From Modestobacter excelsi (GTDB taxonomy: Bacteria > Actinomycetota > Actinomycetes > Mycobacteriales > Geodermatophilaceae), in NCBI RefSeq assembly GCF_005930495.1, contig NZ_SJEX01000060.1:1-32300 (forward strand): 32,300 bases of DNA. The letters are read 5' to 3'. The position numbers and the translations under genes were made by a program. The notes under the pieces are model-generated. The model was not told the origin of the DNA. It did not search any database and was given only the letters and a program-made list of their open reading frames with translations. This document shows positions 8,641-17,372 of this stretch, piece after piece (position 1 is the first letter of the stretch; every line of letters begins with the position of its first letter).

Positions 8641-11205
8641 TCAGGCGGTCCAGGCCTGCAGCTCGGCGAGCCCGACGTTCCGGGTCGTTCCGCTCACCGT
8701 GGTGAGCGTGACCCGCAGCGTCGACGTGGACCGGGCGGTGAAGGTGACGGTGACCGGGCCACCGGCGTTGTCCAGCACCGGGACGGTGACCGTGGACCCG
8801 TTGGAGAAGGTGATCGTCGCCGCGGTCACCTGGTCGTCCAGGTTCGGCCGGTCGTAGAGCACGACCCGGCCGAGGGTCACCGGCGAGCTCCAGGCCAGCT
8901 GGATCCAGCTGCCCGCGACCCCACCGACGGTCGCCCACTCGGCGGCCGGGTTGCCCGGGTACCCACCGATGACGTTGTCGATGGCCTTGGTGGCCGGCTG
9001 GCCGCCGTTGGTGTTCTGCGACGACGCCGTCACCGTGGCGGTGCGCGCCTGGTTCACCGCGGCGGCCGGCGGCGTGGTGGTCGGTGCCGTCGTCGTCGTC
9101 GGCGCCGTGGTGGTGGGTACCGTCGTCGTCGGTGCCGTGGTGGTGGGTGCCGTCGTCGTCGGCGCCGTGGTGGTCGGTGCCGTCGTCGTGGGCGCCGTGG
9201 TGGTCGGCGCGGTGGTGGTCGGCGCGGTGGTGGTCGGCGCGGTGGTGGTCGGCGCCGTCGTCGTCGGGGTCGTCGTCGTCGGGGTCGTCGAGCCGCCGCC
9301 GTAGGCCTGGAGCTCGGCCAGCCCGACGTTGCTGGTCGACGCGCTGACCCCGGTGATGGTCAGCCGCACGCTGGTCGTCGACCGGGACGGGAAGGTCACC
9401 GTGACCCCGGCGCCGGCGTTGCTGAGGGTCGGCACCGCGACCGTCGTGCCGTTGGAGAACGTCAGCGTCCCCGCGGTCACCTGGTCGGAGGTGTTGGGCC
9501 GGTCGTAGAGCACGACCCGGTCGACCGTCTGCGCCGACGGCCAGGTCAGCTGGACCCAGCTGCCGGCCTTGCCGCCCTGGGTGGCCCACTCGGCGGTGAC
9601 GACACCCGGGTAGCCGTCGATCACGCCGTCCTTGACCTTGGCCGCCGTCTGCCCGTCGTTCGGGTTCTCCGAGGACGCCGTGGCGGTCGAGCTGGTGGCC
9701 AGGTTCGGGGTGGTCGGCGCAGTGGTGGTGGGCGGGGTCGTCGGTGCCGTGGTGGTCGGTGCCGTGGTGGTCGGCGCCGTCGTCGTCGGCGGGGTGGTCG
9801 GGTTGGACGGGCCGGAGCCGGCGGTCCAGGCCTGCAGCTCGGCGAGGCCGACGTTGCTGGTGCTGGCGCTCACCGAGGTGACGGTGACCCGCAGCGTGGT
9901 GGTGGTTCGGGGGGAGAACGTCACGGTGGTCGCGCCGCCGGCGTTGTCCAGCGTCGGGACCGTCACCGAGGTGCCGTCGGAGAACGACACGGTGGCGGCG
10001 GTGACCTGGTCGGAGGTGTTCGGCCGGTCGTACAGCACGACCGAGCCCAGCTGGACCGGCTCCAGCCAGTTCAGCTGCAGCCAGCTGCCCGCCCTGCCTG
10101 CCTGGGTCGCCCACTCACGGCTGGCGACCCCCGGGTAGCCGTCGACGACGCCGTCGATGGCCTTGGCCGCCGTCTGCCCGTCGTTGGCGTTCTGCGAGGA
10201 GGCGGTGGCCGTCGCGGTCAGCGCGGCGTTGCCGGTCTGACCGGGGTCGGTCGGGTGCAGCTCGCTGGACAGGTGCTGGCGCGGCAGCCAGGTGCCCTCG
10301 GGCCGCGCGTTGCAGGCGGCCAGGCTCTGGCACATCTGCGAGTCGTACGGGGCGTAGGCCAGGAAGGCGTTCTGCTTGTTCGTCAGGTCCGCGCCGGAGA
10401 CGTTGGCCGGCAGGTCCGACCCGGGGTAGCCCAGGTAGCCGATGACCGGGATCGACGGGGCGGCGGCGTTCTTTGCAGCGACCGCGAAGCGGGCCACCGT
10501 GTAGTGGTCGCTGTGGTCGCCGTCGCCGTAGGCGCCGCGCTCGTCCAGCGTCCGGACCGTCGCCGCGCCCGAGGTCGTGATCAGGCTGCCGAGAGTGTTG
10601 ATGAGCTGCGTGCGGGTGTAGTCCTGCACCGGGGCGTCGACGGTGCGCAGCGAGGCGATCGAGTTCGAGTAGAGGTCCTGCAGGCTGGTGTAGCCCGACG
10701 CGCCCGTGCCGCTGCCGTCGAGGTTGCCGTCGGGCAGCCGGAGGAAGTACAGCGCCAGGCTCGGCTTGCCGGCCAGCGTGGACTTGGTGACGCTCTTGCC
10801 CGCGACGGTGACCGTCGACGTCGTCCAGGTGCTGGCCGTGTTGGCCATGTTGGCGTAGGCCCTCCGGACGCCCTCCTCCCGGTTGCGCGAGTAGCCCGTG
10901 CCGCTGCCGGCGTCACCGGAGGTCACGTAGACGGTGCTCACGCACCCGGTCGACTGCACGTTCTGCAGGGTCGCGGGGTTGATGAAGAACAGGTCGTCGT
11001 CCGGGTGGGCGATGATGTTGAGCGAGCACCCCGCAGCCGCGGAGGCGGGTGCGGCCGAGAGGCCCACCGCCGCCAGGGTCGCCACGACGGTCGCCGCGAG
11101 CAGTGCGCCCGCCGTCCGTCCGGCTCCGGACACGCGCCCGCCGAGGCAGCCCAGCGGGCCCTCCCACCGCGTGCGCCCCCGACGTGCCGATGCTGCCCTG
11201 CTCAC
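8641..11205 (-). CDS. Secreted PIG-L-family deacetylase with three F5/8C-like domains
   Basis: An 854-residue exported protein. An Arg-rich n-region and hydrophobic core end in APASA-A (cleavage near residue 57). The LmbE/PIG-L domain follows, with Zn-binding A-H-P-D-D-D (66-71) and, at its C-terminal side, G-D-G-D-H-S-D-H supplying the third ligand; these enzymes remove acetyl groups from GlcNAc-type sugars. Three similar ~140-residue domains follow, each with an ATASSxNxNxGQ opening, GYPG, EWAT, W(L/V/I)QLxW, VVLYDRPN and VGLAELQA(W/Y), a discoidin/F5-8C-type carbohydrate-binding fold. They are separated by Thr/Pro linkers. GTG at 11205 is chosen because a perfect GGAGG (11212-11216) sits 6 nt upstream; a GTG seven codons further upstream lacks this. 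It probably deacetylates a surface or environmental glycan. Confidence 0.9.
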   Translation of the reverse strand: MSRAASARRGRTRWEGPLGCLGGRVSGAGRTAGALLAATVVATLAAVGLSAAPASAAAGCSLNIIAHPDDDLFFINPATLQNVQSTGCVSTVYVTSGDAGSGTGYSRNREEGVRRAYANMANTASTWTTSTVTVAGKSVTKSTLAGKPSLALYFLRLPDGNLDGSGTGASGYTSLQDLYSNSIASLRTVDAPVQDYTRTQLINTLGSLITTSGAATVRTLDERGAYGDGDHSDHYTVARFAVAAKNAAAPSIPVIGYLGYPGSDLPANVSGADLTNKQNAFLAYAPYDSQMCQSLAACNARPEGTWLPRQHLSSELHPTDPGQTGNAALTATATASSQNANDGQTAAKAIDGVVDGYPGVASREWATQAGRAGSWLQLNWLEPVQLGSVVLYDRPNTSDQVTAATVSFSDGTSVTVPTLDNAGGATTVTFSPRTTTTLRVTVTSVSASTSNVGLAELQAWTAGSGPSNPTTPPTTTAPTTTAPTTTAPTTPPTTTAPTTPNLATSSTATASSENPNDGQTAAKVKDGVIDGYPGVVTAEWATQGGKAGSWVQLTWPSAQTVDRVVLYDRPNTSDQVTAGTLTFSNGTTVAVPTLSNAGAGVTVTFPSRSTTSVRLTITGVSASTSNVGLAELQAYGGGSTTPTTTTPTTTAPTTTAPTTTAPTTTAPTTTAPTTTAPTTTAPTTTAPTTTAPTTTVPTTTAPTTTTAPTTTPPAAAVNQARTATVTASSQNTNGGQPATKAIDNVIGGYPGNPAAEWATVGGVAGSWIQLAWSSPVTLGRVVLYDRPNLDDQVTAATITFSNGSTVTVPVLDNAGGPVTVTFTARSTSTLRVTLTTVSGTTRNVGLAELQAWTA
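9068..9289 (-). repeat. 15-bp tandem repeat encoding a PTTTA linker
   Basis: About 14 consecutive 15-bp units encode Pro-Thr-Thr-Thr-Ala between the second and third discoidin-like domains. Two codon patterns alternate in the DNA (GTCGTCGTC versus GTGGTGGTG on the plus strand), so units have diverged and been re-copied in blocks. A shorter version (9709-9795) joins domains one and two. Such linkers are flexible and probably glycosylated. Confidence 0.85.
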
Positions 11206-11303
11206 CCATTGCCTCCAACTGCTCACGATCGACCATTCTCCGGCCGCAACGCACCGTAGTCACCGACCACACCAAAAGCCCAGGCCCACGGATCGTTCAG
11301 GAC

Positions 11304-11335
11304 TGAGACACCGCTCAGACACCGCCTGACACGGC
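11304..11335. promoter_or_regulatory. Direct-repeat operator candidate upstream of the PIG-L gene
   Basis: Two adjacent 11-bp copies, TGAGACACCGC (11304-11314) and TCAGACACCGC (11315-11325), are followed by a weaker third copy, CTGACACGGC. A GACAC-type palindrome (GACACGGCGTGTC, 11328-11340) overlaps the end. The 11-bp period places copies on the same DNA face. The array lies about 100 bp upstream of the PIG-L start and just past the end of the GT2 gene. Confidence 0.35.
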
Positions 11336-11358
11336 GTGTCCGCAACTGACAGTTACAA

Positions 11359-12675
11359 CTACGGAGCGGCGCGTCCGATCACGGAAGGTGCTCGACGTGC
11401 CGAGCGGCGGGCGCGCAGGTACAGCACCGGCCCGGCGGCGAGCCCCAGCAGTTCCCGCCTCGCTGCCCCCGGCGGCGCTGCCGCCGTGCTGCCGAGCCGC
11501 TCCGCCGTCTCCTCGGAGATGGCCCGGCGACGGCGCAGCCCGGGCAGCACGCGACGCACGACCTCCGACCGCGTGTCCCGCTGCACGAGGCACTTGGTCA
11601 GGTAGGCGGAGAGCCCGGTGCCGTAGCCGTAGAGCTGGTCCAGCAGCGCGTCGTTGTCGGCCCGGTGGTGGTGCCACACGATGGCCGCCGGCTCGTAGAC
11701 CAGCGCCCGGCCGGCCCGGAGCACCCGGACGAAGATGTCCAGGTCCTCGCCACCCCGGGTCCGGGTGCCGGCTCCCAGCGCCTCGTCGAAGCCGCCGAGG
11801 TCCAGCAGCAGCTGCCGGTCGAAGGCGATGTTGGCGCCGGTGCCGAAGAGGCCGGGCGCGTAGGGGTACAGCGGGTCGTCCGGACCGCTGCCCTGCAGGT
11901 CGAACAGCTGCGGCTCGACGCGGGTCGACCACAGCGAGGTCCGCGCGTCGAAGTACTCCTCCGCCGGGCTGGAGATCGACGCCGTGCAGACCAGACCGGT
12001 GACGCAGCCGACGTCGGGCCGGCGGGCGAAGCCCCGGAGGACGCCCTGCACCCAGCCCGGGTCCACCGCGACGTCGTCGTCGGTGTAGGCCAACACCGTG
12101 CCGCGCGCCTCGGCGAGCCCCTTGTTCCGGGCGGCGGACAGCCCGGGCCGCGGCTCGCGCACGTAGCGGAACCGGGGGTCCTGCTGCTGCGCGGCCTCGA
12201 CGACGCGCTGGGTGGCGTCGTCCGGCGGCGCGTTGTCGACGATGACGAGCTCCAGCCGGGGGTACGTCAGCTGCCGGAGCCGGTCCAGGCACCCGGCGAG
12301 CTGGTCGGCCCGATCGCGGGTGCAGACCACCACCGACACCAGGACGTCGGAATCCACCCGGTTCGGGCAGCCCTCCCCCGCCGCGGGCAGCGGACCGCCG
12401 TCGTCCACGAGGTGCTCCTGCGCCAGGTGGGCGGTGACGGCGGCACCGAACCGGGTGCGGGCGTCGGAGGCCACCGCGGCGGCGTCCACGCCGGCGGTGC
12501 CGGCCGGCACCGTGACGTAGCCGAGCGGCTCACCGTGCAGCCGGACCAGCACCCGGGCGTGCGCCTCGCCACCGAAGGGGCTCACCCCGCGCAGCTCCGG
12601 GCCGCCGGACAGCTCGAGCTCACCGCACCAGGTCGCCTCGACGGCTCCCGGGCCGGGCAGCGACGTCCCGGCCAT
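11359..12675 (-). CDS. GT2-family glycosyltransferase
   Basis: A 438-residue inverting glycosyltransferase (GT-A fold). After a ~115-residue N-terminal region of unclear function comes VSVVVCTRDRADQLAGCLDRL, the standard GT2 nucleotide-binding opening. It is followed by LVIVDNAPPDD, a YTDDDVAVDPGW metal-binding D-D-D motif and GTGANIAFDRQLLLDLGGFDE with GGEDLDIF downstream. The C-terminal tail has no clear TM bundle. The ATG overlaps the stop of the small membrane protein gene as TGATG (12673-12677), so it is the last gene of a coupled operon beginning with the acyltransferase. It probably adds a sugar to the same envelope product. Confidence 0.88.
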   Translation of the reverse strand: MAGTSLPGPGAVEATWCGELELSGGPELRGVSPFGGEAHARVLVRLHGEPLGYVTVPAGTAGVDAAAVASDARTRFGAAVTAHLAQEHLVDDGGPLPAAGEGCPNRVDSDVLVSVVVCTRDRADQLAGCLDRLRQLTYPRLELVIVDNAPPDDATQRVVEAAQQQDPRFRYVREPRPGLSAARNKGLAEARGTVLAYTDDDVAVDPGWVQGVLRGFARRPDVGCVTGLVCTASISSPAEEYFDARTSLWSTRVEPQLFDLQGSGPDDPLYPYAPGLFGTGANIAFDRQLLLDLGGFDEALGAGTRTRGGEDLDIFVRVLRAGRALVYEPAAIVWHHHRADNDALLDQLYGYGTGLSAYLTKCLVQRDTRSEVVRRVLPGLRRRRAISEETAERLGSTAAAPPGAARRELLGLAAGPVLYLRARRSARRAPSVIGRAAP

Positions 12676-12911
12676 CACCAGATGTACACGTAGAAGCGCG
12701 CCACGGTGGCCCCGAGGACGGCGAGCACGACGAGGGCGAGGGCCACGTGCAGCAGCCGCCACCGGATCCGCCGCCCCCTGCGGCGCCGGGGCCGGTCGTG
12801 CCGGTCGCGACCGGCGGTGACCAGCTGGTCGGCCACCTCGAGCCCGGCGGCGAGCACCAGGGCGACCCCGAACAGGGCCAGCCCCAGCCAGCCGGCGAGT
12901 GCGTCGAGCAT
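12675..12911 (-). CDS. Small two-helix membrane protein
   Basis: A 78-residue protein with two hydrophobic helices, LGLALFGVALVLAAGLEVA and LLHVALALVVLAVLGATVA. They are joined by a strongly basic loop (DRHDRPRRRRGRRIR) that should face the cytoplasm, placing both ends outside. GGAGG lies 8 nt before the ATG, right at the stop of the upstream polytopic gene, and its own stop overlaps the GT2 start (TGATG). No family is recognised. The coupling suggests it is a partner or anchor for the polytopic protein or the GT2 enzyme. Confidence 0.75.
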   Translation of the reverse strand: MLDALAGWLGLALFGVALVLAAGLEVADQLVTAGRDRHDRPRRRRGRRIRWRLLHVALALVVLAVLGATVARFYVYIW

Positions 12912-12915
12912 GGCG

Positions 12916-15159
12916 TCAGCCTCCCTGTCCCACGGCCTGCAGGACCGTTGCGTCGTCGTCGGCGTAGACGACCGTGTAGAGCCCCCGGTCGACGAGCTCG
13001 TCGGCGATGGCCGTCGTCCAGCCGGCGGGCCGGCCCTCGGTCAGCTGACCCACCTCGTCCTGGGTCCGGCTGACGACCACGAACTCCGGTTCCTCGGTGA
13101 CCGCGCACTGCACCGCGTCGGCGGCCTCGCAGCCGGCCTCGCTCATCAGCAGCGGCACGAGCTCGCCGACCCGGTTGGCGCCGAGCGCGCCGGTCGACGC
13201 GGGGGTGCCCACGACGTCGCCGGGCTGCAGCCGGTCGAAGAGGGCGTTCGCGGCGGCGACGTCACCGGTGGTGACCCGCTCGAAGGCGATGTTGAGGCCG
13301 CGCGTCGTCGTCAGCAGCAGGCTGCCGACGGTCAGCGCGACGGTGAGCAGGGCGACGGCCAGCGCGGTGCGGCGCAGCGCGAGGCGCGGCAGCCGCAGCA
13401 GGCGGGCCAGCGCACCGAGGGCGACGGCCGCCAGCGGGGCGAGCAGCGGCGCGGCGAAGACGAAGGACCGCAGCACGATCTCCCCGCCGTAGCTGCCGAA
13501 CAGCACCAGCGCGCCGGCCGCCATGGTCAGCCCGGCGAACAGCGGCGCACCGGACCGGTGCCGGATCAGCCACCAGCCGGCGAGCCCGGCGAGCGCGTAC
13601 AGGAACGACCAGGCCAGCCGCACGGTCTGCATCGTCTGGTACGTCGGGTCGGCGGTCAGGCTGACCCGGCCGCCGACGGCGCTGTCCAGGTTGGAGTTCA
13701 GCTGGCCGAGGTCGTCCAGCACGGTGCTGAGGTTGCCGATCCAGTAGCCGGAGGCCCGGTAGCTGAACCAGAGCAGGAAGACCAGCGCCACGAGCAGCCA
13801 CAGCCGCCGGTACCGGGTGTGCCCGGTCACCGCGAACACGAGCAGCGCGAAGACCAGGGTCGCCGGGGTCAGCTGGTGGCTGACCACGATCGCCACGGCG
13901 ATCCCCAGCAGCGCGACCTCCCAGGCCAGCGCGCGACCGGTCGAGACCCCGTCGGGCAGCGCGGGCCGACGCCGCCACGCGCTCCGGGAGCGGGCGGCCC
14001 AGCCGCCGGCCAGCGGGGTGGGCCGGGCCTGGGTGGCCATCCACAGCAGCAGGGCGAGCATCGTCAGGTACAGGTAGAGCGCCGTCGCCTGCGGGGAGAA
14101 GTAGTCCTGCTGGTACCAGTTCGCCGACAGGTAGACGAAGACGGCGAGCCAGGCCAGCCGGGACGAGCGGGTGATGCACCGGGCGATGATCAGCACCGGC
14201 GCGATGGCGGCGATGTTGAAGACCGCCGGCGAGAGGGCCAGGAAGGTGCTCGCGTCCCGGACGCCGGCCAGGTCGACGAGGTCGGCGCCCGCGCCGAAGA
14301 AGCCCGGCCAGTACGCCCGGGCGTCGAGGCCGAGGAAGGAGGCGTGGTTCTCGGTGATGAACCGGATGAAGCCGACGTGCAGCCAGCCGACCGAGACGCC
14401 CGCCTCGCCGTCGCCGACGTTGGTGTAGCCGAAGACGACGATGCACAGGACCACCGCGGCGGCGGCCAGGACGACGGAGTCCACGGTCGGGCGGAGCAGC
14501 TGGCGGGCCGCAACCACGGCGGTCAGGACCAGCGCGAGCACGTAGGCCCAGCTCAGCACGCCCAGCACACCGGTGGCGCCGGCGGCGTCGAGCTCCAGCC
14601 AGCGGGTGGCCAGCCACCAGGACAGCAGCGCCAGCACCAGCAGGCCGGCGGAGACCAGCCGGTCGGGGGTCGCCAGCCGGCTGCGCAGCGACGGGGCCGG
14701 CCGGGCGCCCGGCTCGTCGGCGGGGTGCCGGCGCAGCGCGACGACGGTGAGCAGCAGGGAGACCACAGCGATGCCGGTGGCCCAGGCCGTGGGCCCCCAC
14801 CAGCCGGTGGTCACCTCGACGGCGGCGGTGACCAGCGCGACCCCGAGGCTGAGCGCCACCGCCAGGCAGCTGCTGAGCAGGGCGTAGGGAACGCGGAGCA
14901 GGGAGGCCAGCGGGACGCCGGGCACCAGCAGCGTGAACAGCAGGGCGAGCAGCGTGCGCCCGGGCACGGACAGGTCCAGCCCCGCGACGACGACGGTGAG
15001 CACCGCCACGACGGCGCTGACCCACAGCGCGGCGCGCTCCACCCCCCAGCGCGCACGGCGCGGGGTCTCGAGCTCGGTCACCTCGGCCTCCACGGTCCGC
15101 CGGGCCGGGTCCTCGGCCAGGAGCGCGCTGCTCCCGGCCGGCGCATTCGCCCGGGTCAT
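12916..15159 (-). CDS. Large polytopic membrane protein of unknown function
   Basis: A 747-residue protein with about a dozen or more hydrophobic segments beginning at VERAALWVSAVVAVLTVVVAGLDL. A long middle loop (TNVGDGEAGVSVGWLHVGFIRFITENHASFLGLDARAYWPGFFGAGADLVD region) is probably extracytoplasmic. The last ~150 residues after LLLTTTRGLNI form a soluble domain ending in VYADDDATVLQAVGQGG. The overall plan recalls GT-C-fold or arabinosyltransferase-like membrane enzymes, but I cannot name the family with confidence. Its ATG overlaps the acyltransferase stop as ATGA (15156-15159). With the acyltransferase before it and the GT2 gene after it, a role in modifying a lipid-linked glycan at the membrane is likely but inferred. 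Confidence 0.82.
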   Translation of the reverse strand: MTRANAPAGSSALLAEDPARRTVEAEVTELETPRRARWGVERAALWVSAVVAVLTVVVAGLDLSVPGRTLLALLFTLLVPGVPLASLLRVPYALLSSCLAVALSLGVALVTAAVEVTTGWWGPTAWATGIAVVSLLLTVVALRRHPADEPGARPAPSLRSRLATPDRLVSAGLLVLALLSWWLATRWLELDAAGATGVLGVLSWAYVLALVLTAVVAARQLLRPTVDSVVLAAAAVVLCIVVFGYTNVGDGEAGVSVGWLHVGFIRFITENHASFLGLDARAYWPGFFGAGADLVDLAGVRDASTFLALSPAVFNIAAIAPVLIIARCITRSSRLAWLAVFVYLSANWYQQDYFSPQATALYLYLTMLALLLWMATQARPTPLAGGWAARSRSAWRRRPALPDGVSTGRALAWEVALLGIAVAIVVSHQLTPATLVFALLVFAVTGHTRYRRLWLLVALVFLLWFSYRASGYWIGNLSTVLDDLGQLNSNLDSAVGGRVSLTADPTYQTMQTVRLAWSFLYALAGLAGWWLIRHRSGAPLFAGLTMAAGALVLFGSYGGEIVLRSFVFAAPLLAPLAAVALGALARLLRLPRLALRRTALAVALLTVALTVGSLLLTTTRGLNIAFERVTTGDVAAANALFDRLQPGDVVGTPASTGALGANRVGELVPLLMSEAGCEAADAVQCAVTEEPEFVVVSRTQDEVGQLTEGRPAGWTTAIADELVDRGLYTVVYADDDATVLQAVGQGG

Positions 15160-16490
15160 GCCGGCTCCTCGGCGTCCTCGAGCAACGACCACGGTCGCTC
15201 GACCAGGGCCTCGGCTGCCGCGACGACCTTGTCCCGGGCGACGAACGTCGAGTCGTAGGTCAGCGTCGCGCTCAACGCCTTCCCCCACTCGCTGGTGCAG
15301 ACGGTGATGCCGCCGGGAATGCTCGGGGCGGCGCAGGTGAGCACCTGCCCCGGTCCGGCGGAGGTGTCCCACGGCAGGCGCCGCAGGAAGCCCATGGAGC
15401 CCAGGTGGCTGAGCACGACCGGGCCGCCGGCGCGCTCGCCGGTGCCCGACCTGTTCACCGCCGACCAGAGCGGCGACAGCGCCTCGGTCGCGCTGGCGGC
15501 CATCAGCGAGACCAGCGGGAGGCCGAGTCCGACGTCGGCAGTCACCTGCTCGGCGACCTGCCGCGGGTCCCGGCAGCTGGGGTCGGTCAGCCGCAGGGCG
15601 GCGGAGAAGTTGCCGACGACGTCGACCGAGGAGGGCAGGTAGCGGCGCAGGTCGTACATCACCACGGAGTCGGTGCTCGGGTGGACGGCGCCGTGCTGCT
15701 CGAGGGCCCGGCGAGCGGCCGACATCAGCAGCAGCGTGACCGAGACGCCCGGGTGGTGCTCCGCTCCCCAGGCGCGCAGCGTCCCCATGGTGCCGACCGG
15801 CCCGGTGCGGGCGACCAGCGACAGCCCGGACGTGTCGTCGGACACCGTGGGCTGGTCGGGCCGGCCGCCGGGGTCCAGACCGCGGCGCACCGCCGCCTTC
15901 CAGGTGGCGAGCTTGGGCTCGCGGGCGAGGCTGTTCCAGGTGGCCTTCGCCAGCGGGTAGCGGGTGGTGCTGTCGGTGGACGCCAGCAGCCCGGTGGGGA
16001 CCTCGCCGGTGGCCGTGGCGCGGAGCAGCCCGCCGACGACGCTGCGCAGGCCGTAGTTGCCGTCGCCGAGGACGTGGTTGACCTGCCAGCCGAGGTAGCC
16101 GTCGCCGACGGTGACCGTGAAGGGGCGTTCGTCCGGCAACTGGGGCAGCAGCCCGGCAGCGATCGTCTCCTGCTCCTCGGGCGTCGGCCGTCCCCCGGTG
16201 CCTGCGCCGGGGGCCTCGGTGACCAGCCGGTGCAGCCAGGCGTCGAGCTCGTCGGCGGCGACCGGGGTCCAGCGCAGCGGCGAGCCCTCGAGCCGGCACA
16301 GCACGCGGGCGGTCGGGTCGACGGCGTGCAGCCGGCGCAGGGTGGCGCGCAGCGCGGCCGCGTCCACGGCGGCGTCGAGCCCGGTGACGACCGAGACCGT
16401 TTGGATGCCCTGCCACAGCCGGTTGCGGAGCTCGACCCGCGCGGGGCGCACCGACCGGTCCTCACCGCGCCGCAGGTCCGCCGGCCTCAA
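15156..16490 (-). CDS. Condensation-domain-like acyltransferase (HxxxDG family)
   Basis: A ~444-residue cytoplasmic protein of the CoA-dependent acyltransferase/NRPS-condensation/PapA superfamily. The catalytic motif reads N-H-V-L-G-D-G (His139, Asp143, Gly144), so the essential second His and the Asp-Gly are present while the usual first His is Asn. A C-terminal half includes VVGNFSAALRL and VVLSHLGSMGF, as expected for the second lobe (DFGWG/latch region equivalent). It is first in an operon with a polytopic membrane protein, a small membrane protein and GT2, so it may acylate the glycan or glycolipid they handle. TTG at 16490 with GGAG 6 nt upstream is preferred because codons upstream (CGA, CAT, GGA, ACA) look non-coding; GTG starts at 16547, 16574 and 16634 are alternatives. 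Confidence 0.8.
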   Translation of the reverse strand: MRPADLRRGEDRSVRPARVELRNRLWQGIQTVSVVTGLDAAVDAAALRATLRRLHAVDPTARVLCRLEGSPLRWTPVAADELDAWLHRLVTEAPGAGTGGRPTPEEQETIAAGLLPQLPDERPFTVTVGDGYLGWQVNHVLGDGNYGLRSVVGGLLRATATGEVPTGLLASTDSTTRYPLAKATWNSLAREPKLATWKAAVRRGLDPGGRPDQPTVSDDTSGLSLVARTGPVGTMGTLRAWGAEHHPGVSVTLLLMSAARRALEQHGAVHPSTDSVVMYDLRRYLPSSVDVVGNFSAALRLTDPSCRDPRQVAEQVTADVGLGLPLVSLMAASATEALSPLWSAVNRSGTGERAGGPVVLSHLGSMGFLRRLPWDTSAGPGQVLTCAAPSIPGGITVCTSEWGKALSATLTYDSTFVARDKVVAAAEALVERPWSLLEDAEEPA

Positions 16491-16835
16491 CGCGGGCTCC
16501 GGCCGGCGGCGGCCAGGGCCCCCCGGCACGGAACCACGGGACGGCACAGGTGTTCCATGATGCTCCGATCGCACGGTCGTCGGTCTCGTCGTCGGTCCCG
16601 TCTCCGGGGACGCCGAGATCCAGGGCCTGGTCACCCAGAGTATGTGGAGACCCGGGGCCGTAGGCGGCCGTGCGAGGGGCGGTCACCCCTTGGAGTCGCC
16701 CGATCAGGTGACCGGACCCGACCCGGTGGTGCCGGAACCGCGGCGCACCGCGGCTGGGGCTCCGCCGTCCCCCGACCGGGGGAGTCGGAGATCACGGGCC
16801 TCAACCGGGGGCCGGGCGGCGTCGATGTCCGGTGC
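16491..16835. other. Divergent intergenic region
   Basis: 345 bp between the divergent acyltransferase and GGDEF-like genes, with codon use unlike the genes on either side. It contains a perfect 6-bp hairpin, TCCCCC-GACC-GGGGGA, at 16768-16783, about 50 bp before the GGDEF gene. A TACTCT/CATACT -10-like stretch on the minus strand (16636-16643) could serve the acyltransferase operon. No RNA gene or riboswitch was recognised. Confidence 0.45.
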
Positions 16836-17348
16836 ATGCCGACCGCCGCCGACCCGATCGCCCCGCCGGTGCTGCCGCCGCCGACCCCCGTGGCTCCCGA
16901 CGCCGTCACCCTGCTGCCCTCCCGGGCGGCGCTGATCGAGCACCTCGCCGAGCGGGCGCCGTCCTCCGCGGACTCCCCCGCCGCGCTGGTGCTGGTCGGG
17001 CTGCTGCACCGGGGCACTGGATGGCCGGTGCCCGGCAGCCACCTCGGCCTGGTCGCCGCCGCCCTGTCGGCGAACGTGCGCGCCGACGACTGGCTCGCCC
17101 GTTCCGGTCCCACCGAGTTCGCGGTGCTGCTCGGCAGCGCCGCGGCCGACGCCGAGACGGCGACCGAGCGGCTGCTGCAGGTCGTCGTCGGTGCCGGGGT
17201 CCCCGGGCTGACCGCGTGCGCCGGCATCGCGAGCCTCTCCCCCGACGCCTCGGCCACCGAGGTCCACCGCCGGGCCGTGCTGTGCCTGACCACCGCGCGC
17301 AGCGTCGGTGGCGGCCGGGTCATCCGCTACCGCGGCGCCCGCCGCTGA
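16836..17348 (+). CDS. Stand-alone degenerate GGDEF-domain protein
   Basis: A 170-residue soluble protein. After a Pro/Ala-rich N-terminus it has the secondary-structure landmarks of a GGDEF domain: LLPSRAALIEHLAER (the LxxR/N-R entry), ALVLVGLLHRG in place of the xxxDIDxF strand, DDWLARSGPTEFAVLL where R-x-GGDEF should be, and a late AGIASLSPDASATEVHRRA. The GG-D/E-EF signature is replaced by SGPTEF and the metal-binding aspartate of strand 1 is gone, so no diguanylate cyclase activity is expected. It may bind nucleotide or act as a protein-protein module. It resembles the degenerate GGDEF of the protein at 24297-26993. The ATG at 16836 opens the domain cleanly. Confidence 0.75.
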   Translation: MPTAADPIAPPVLPPPTPVAPDAVTLLPSRAALIEHLAERAPSSADSPAALVLVGLLHRGTGWPVPGSHLGLVAAALSANVRADDWLARSGPTEFAVLLGSAAADAETATERLLQVVVGAGVPGLTACAGIASLSPDASATEVHRRAVLCLTTARSVGGGRVIRYRGARR

Positions 17349-17351
17349 CGT

Positions 17352-17367
17352 CCGCCCCCTGGGGCGG
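17352..17367. terminator. Hairpin between convergent GGDEF-like gene and fdh operon
   Basis: CCGCCC-CCTG-GGGCGG lies in the 24-bp gap between convergent stop codons. An alternative outer pairing, CGTCCGC (17349-17355) with GCGGACG (17376-17382), also exists. GC-rich with no T-run. Confidence 0.5.
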
Positions 17368-17372
17368 TCCCC

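Noticed and set aside
16491..16835. A riboswitch or small RNA before the GGDEF-like gene.
   Set aside because: Only one short hairpin was found; no conserved riboswitch core or terminator/antiterminator pair could be recognised by eye.
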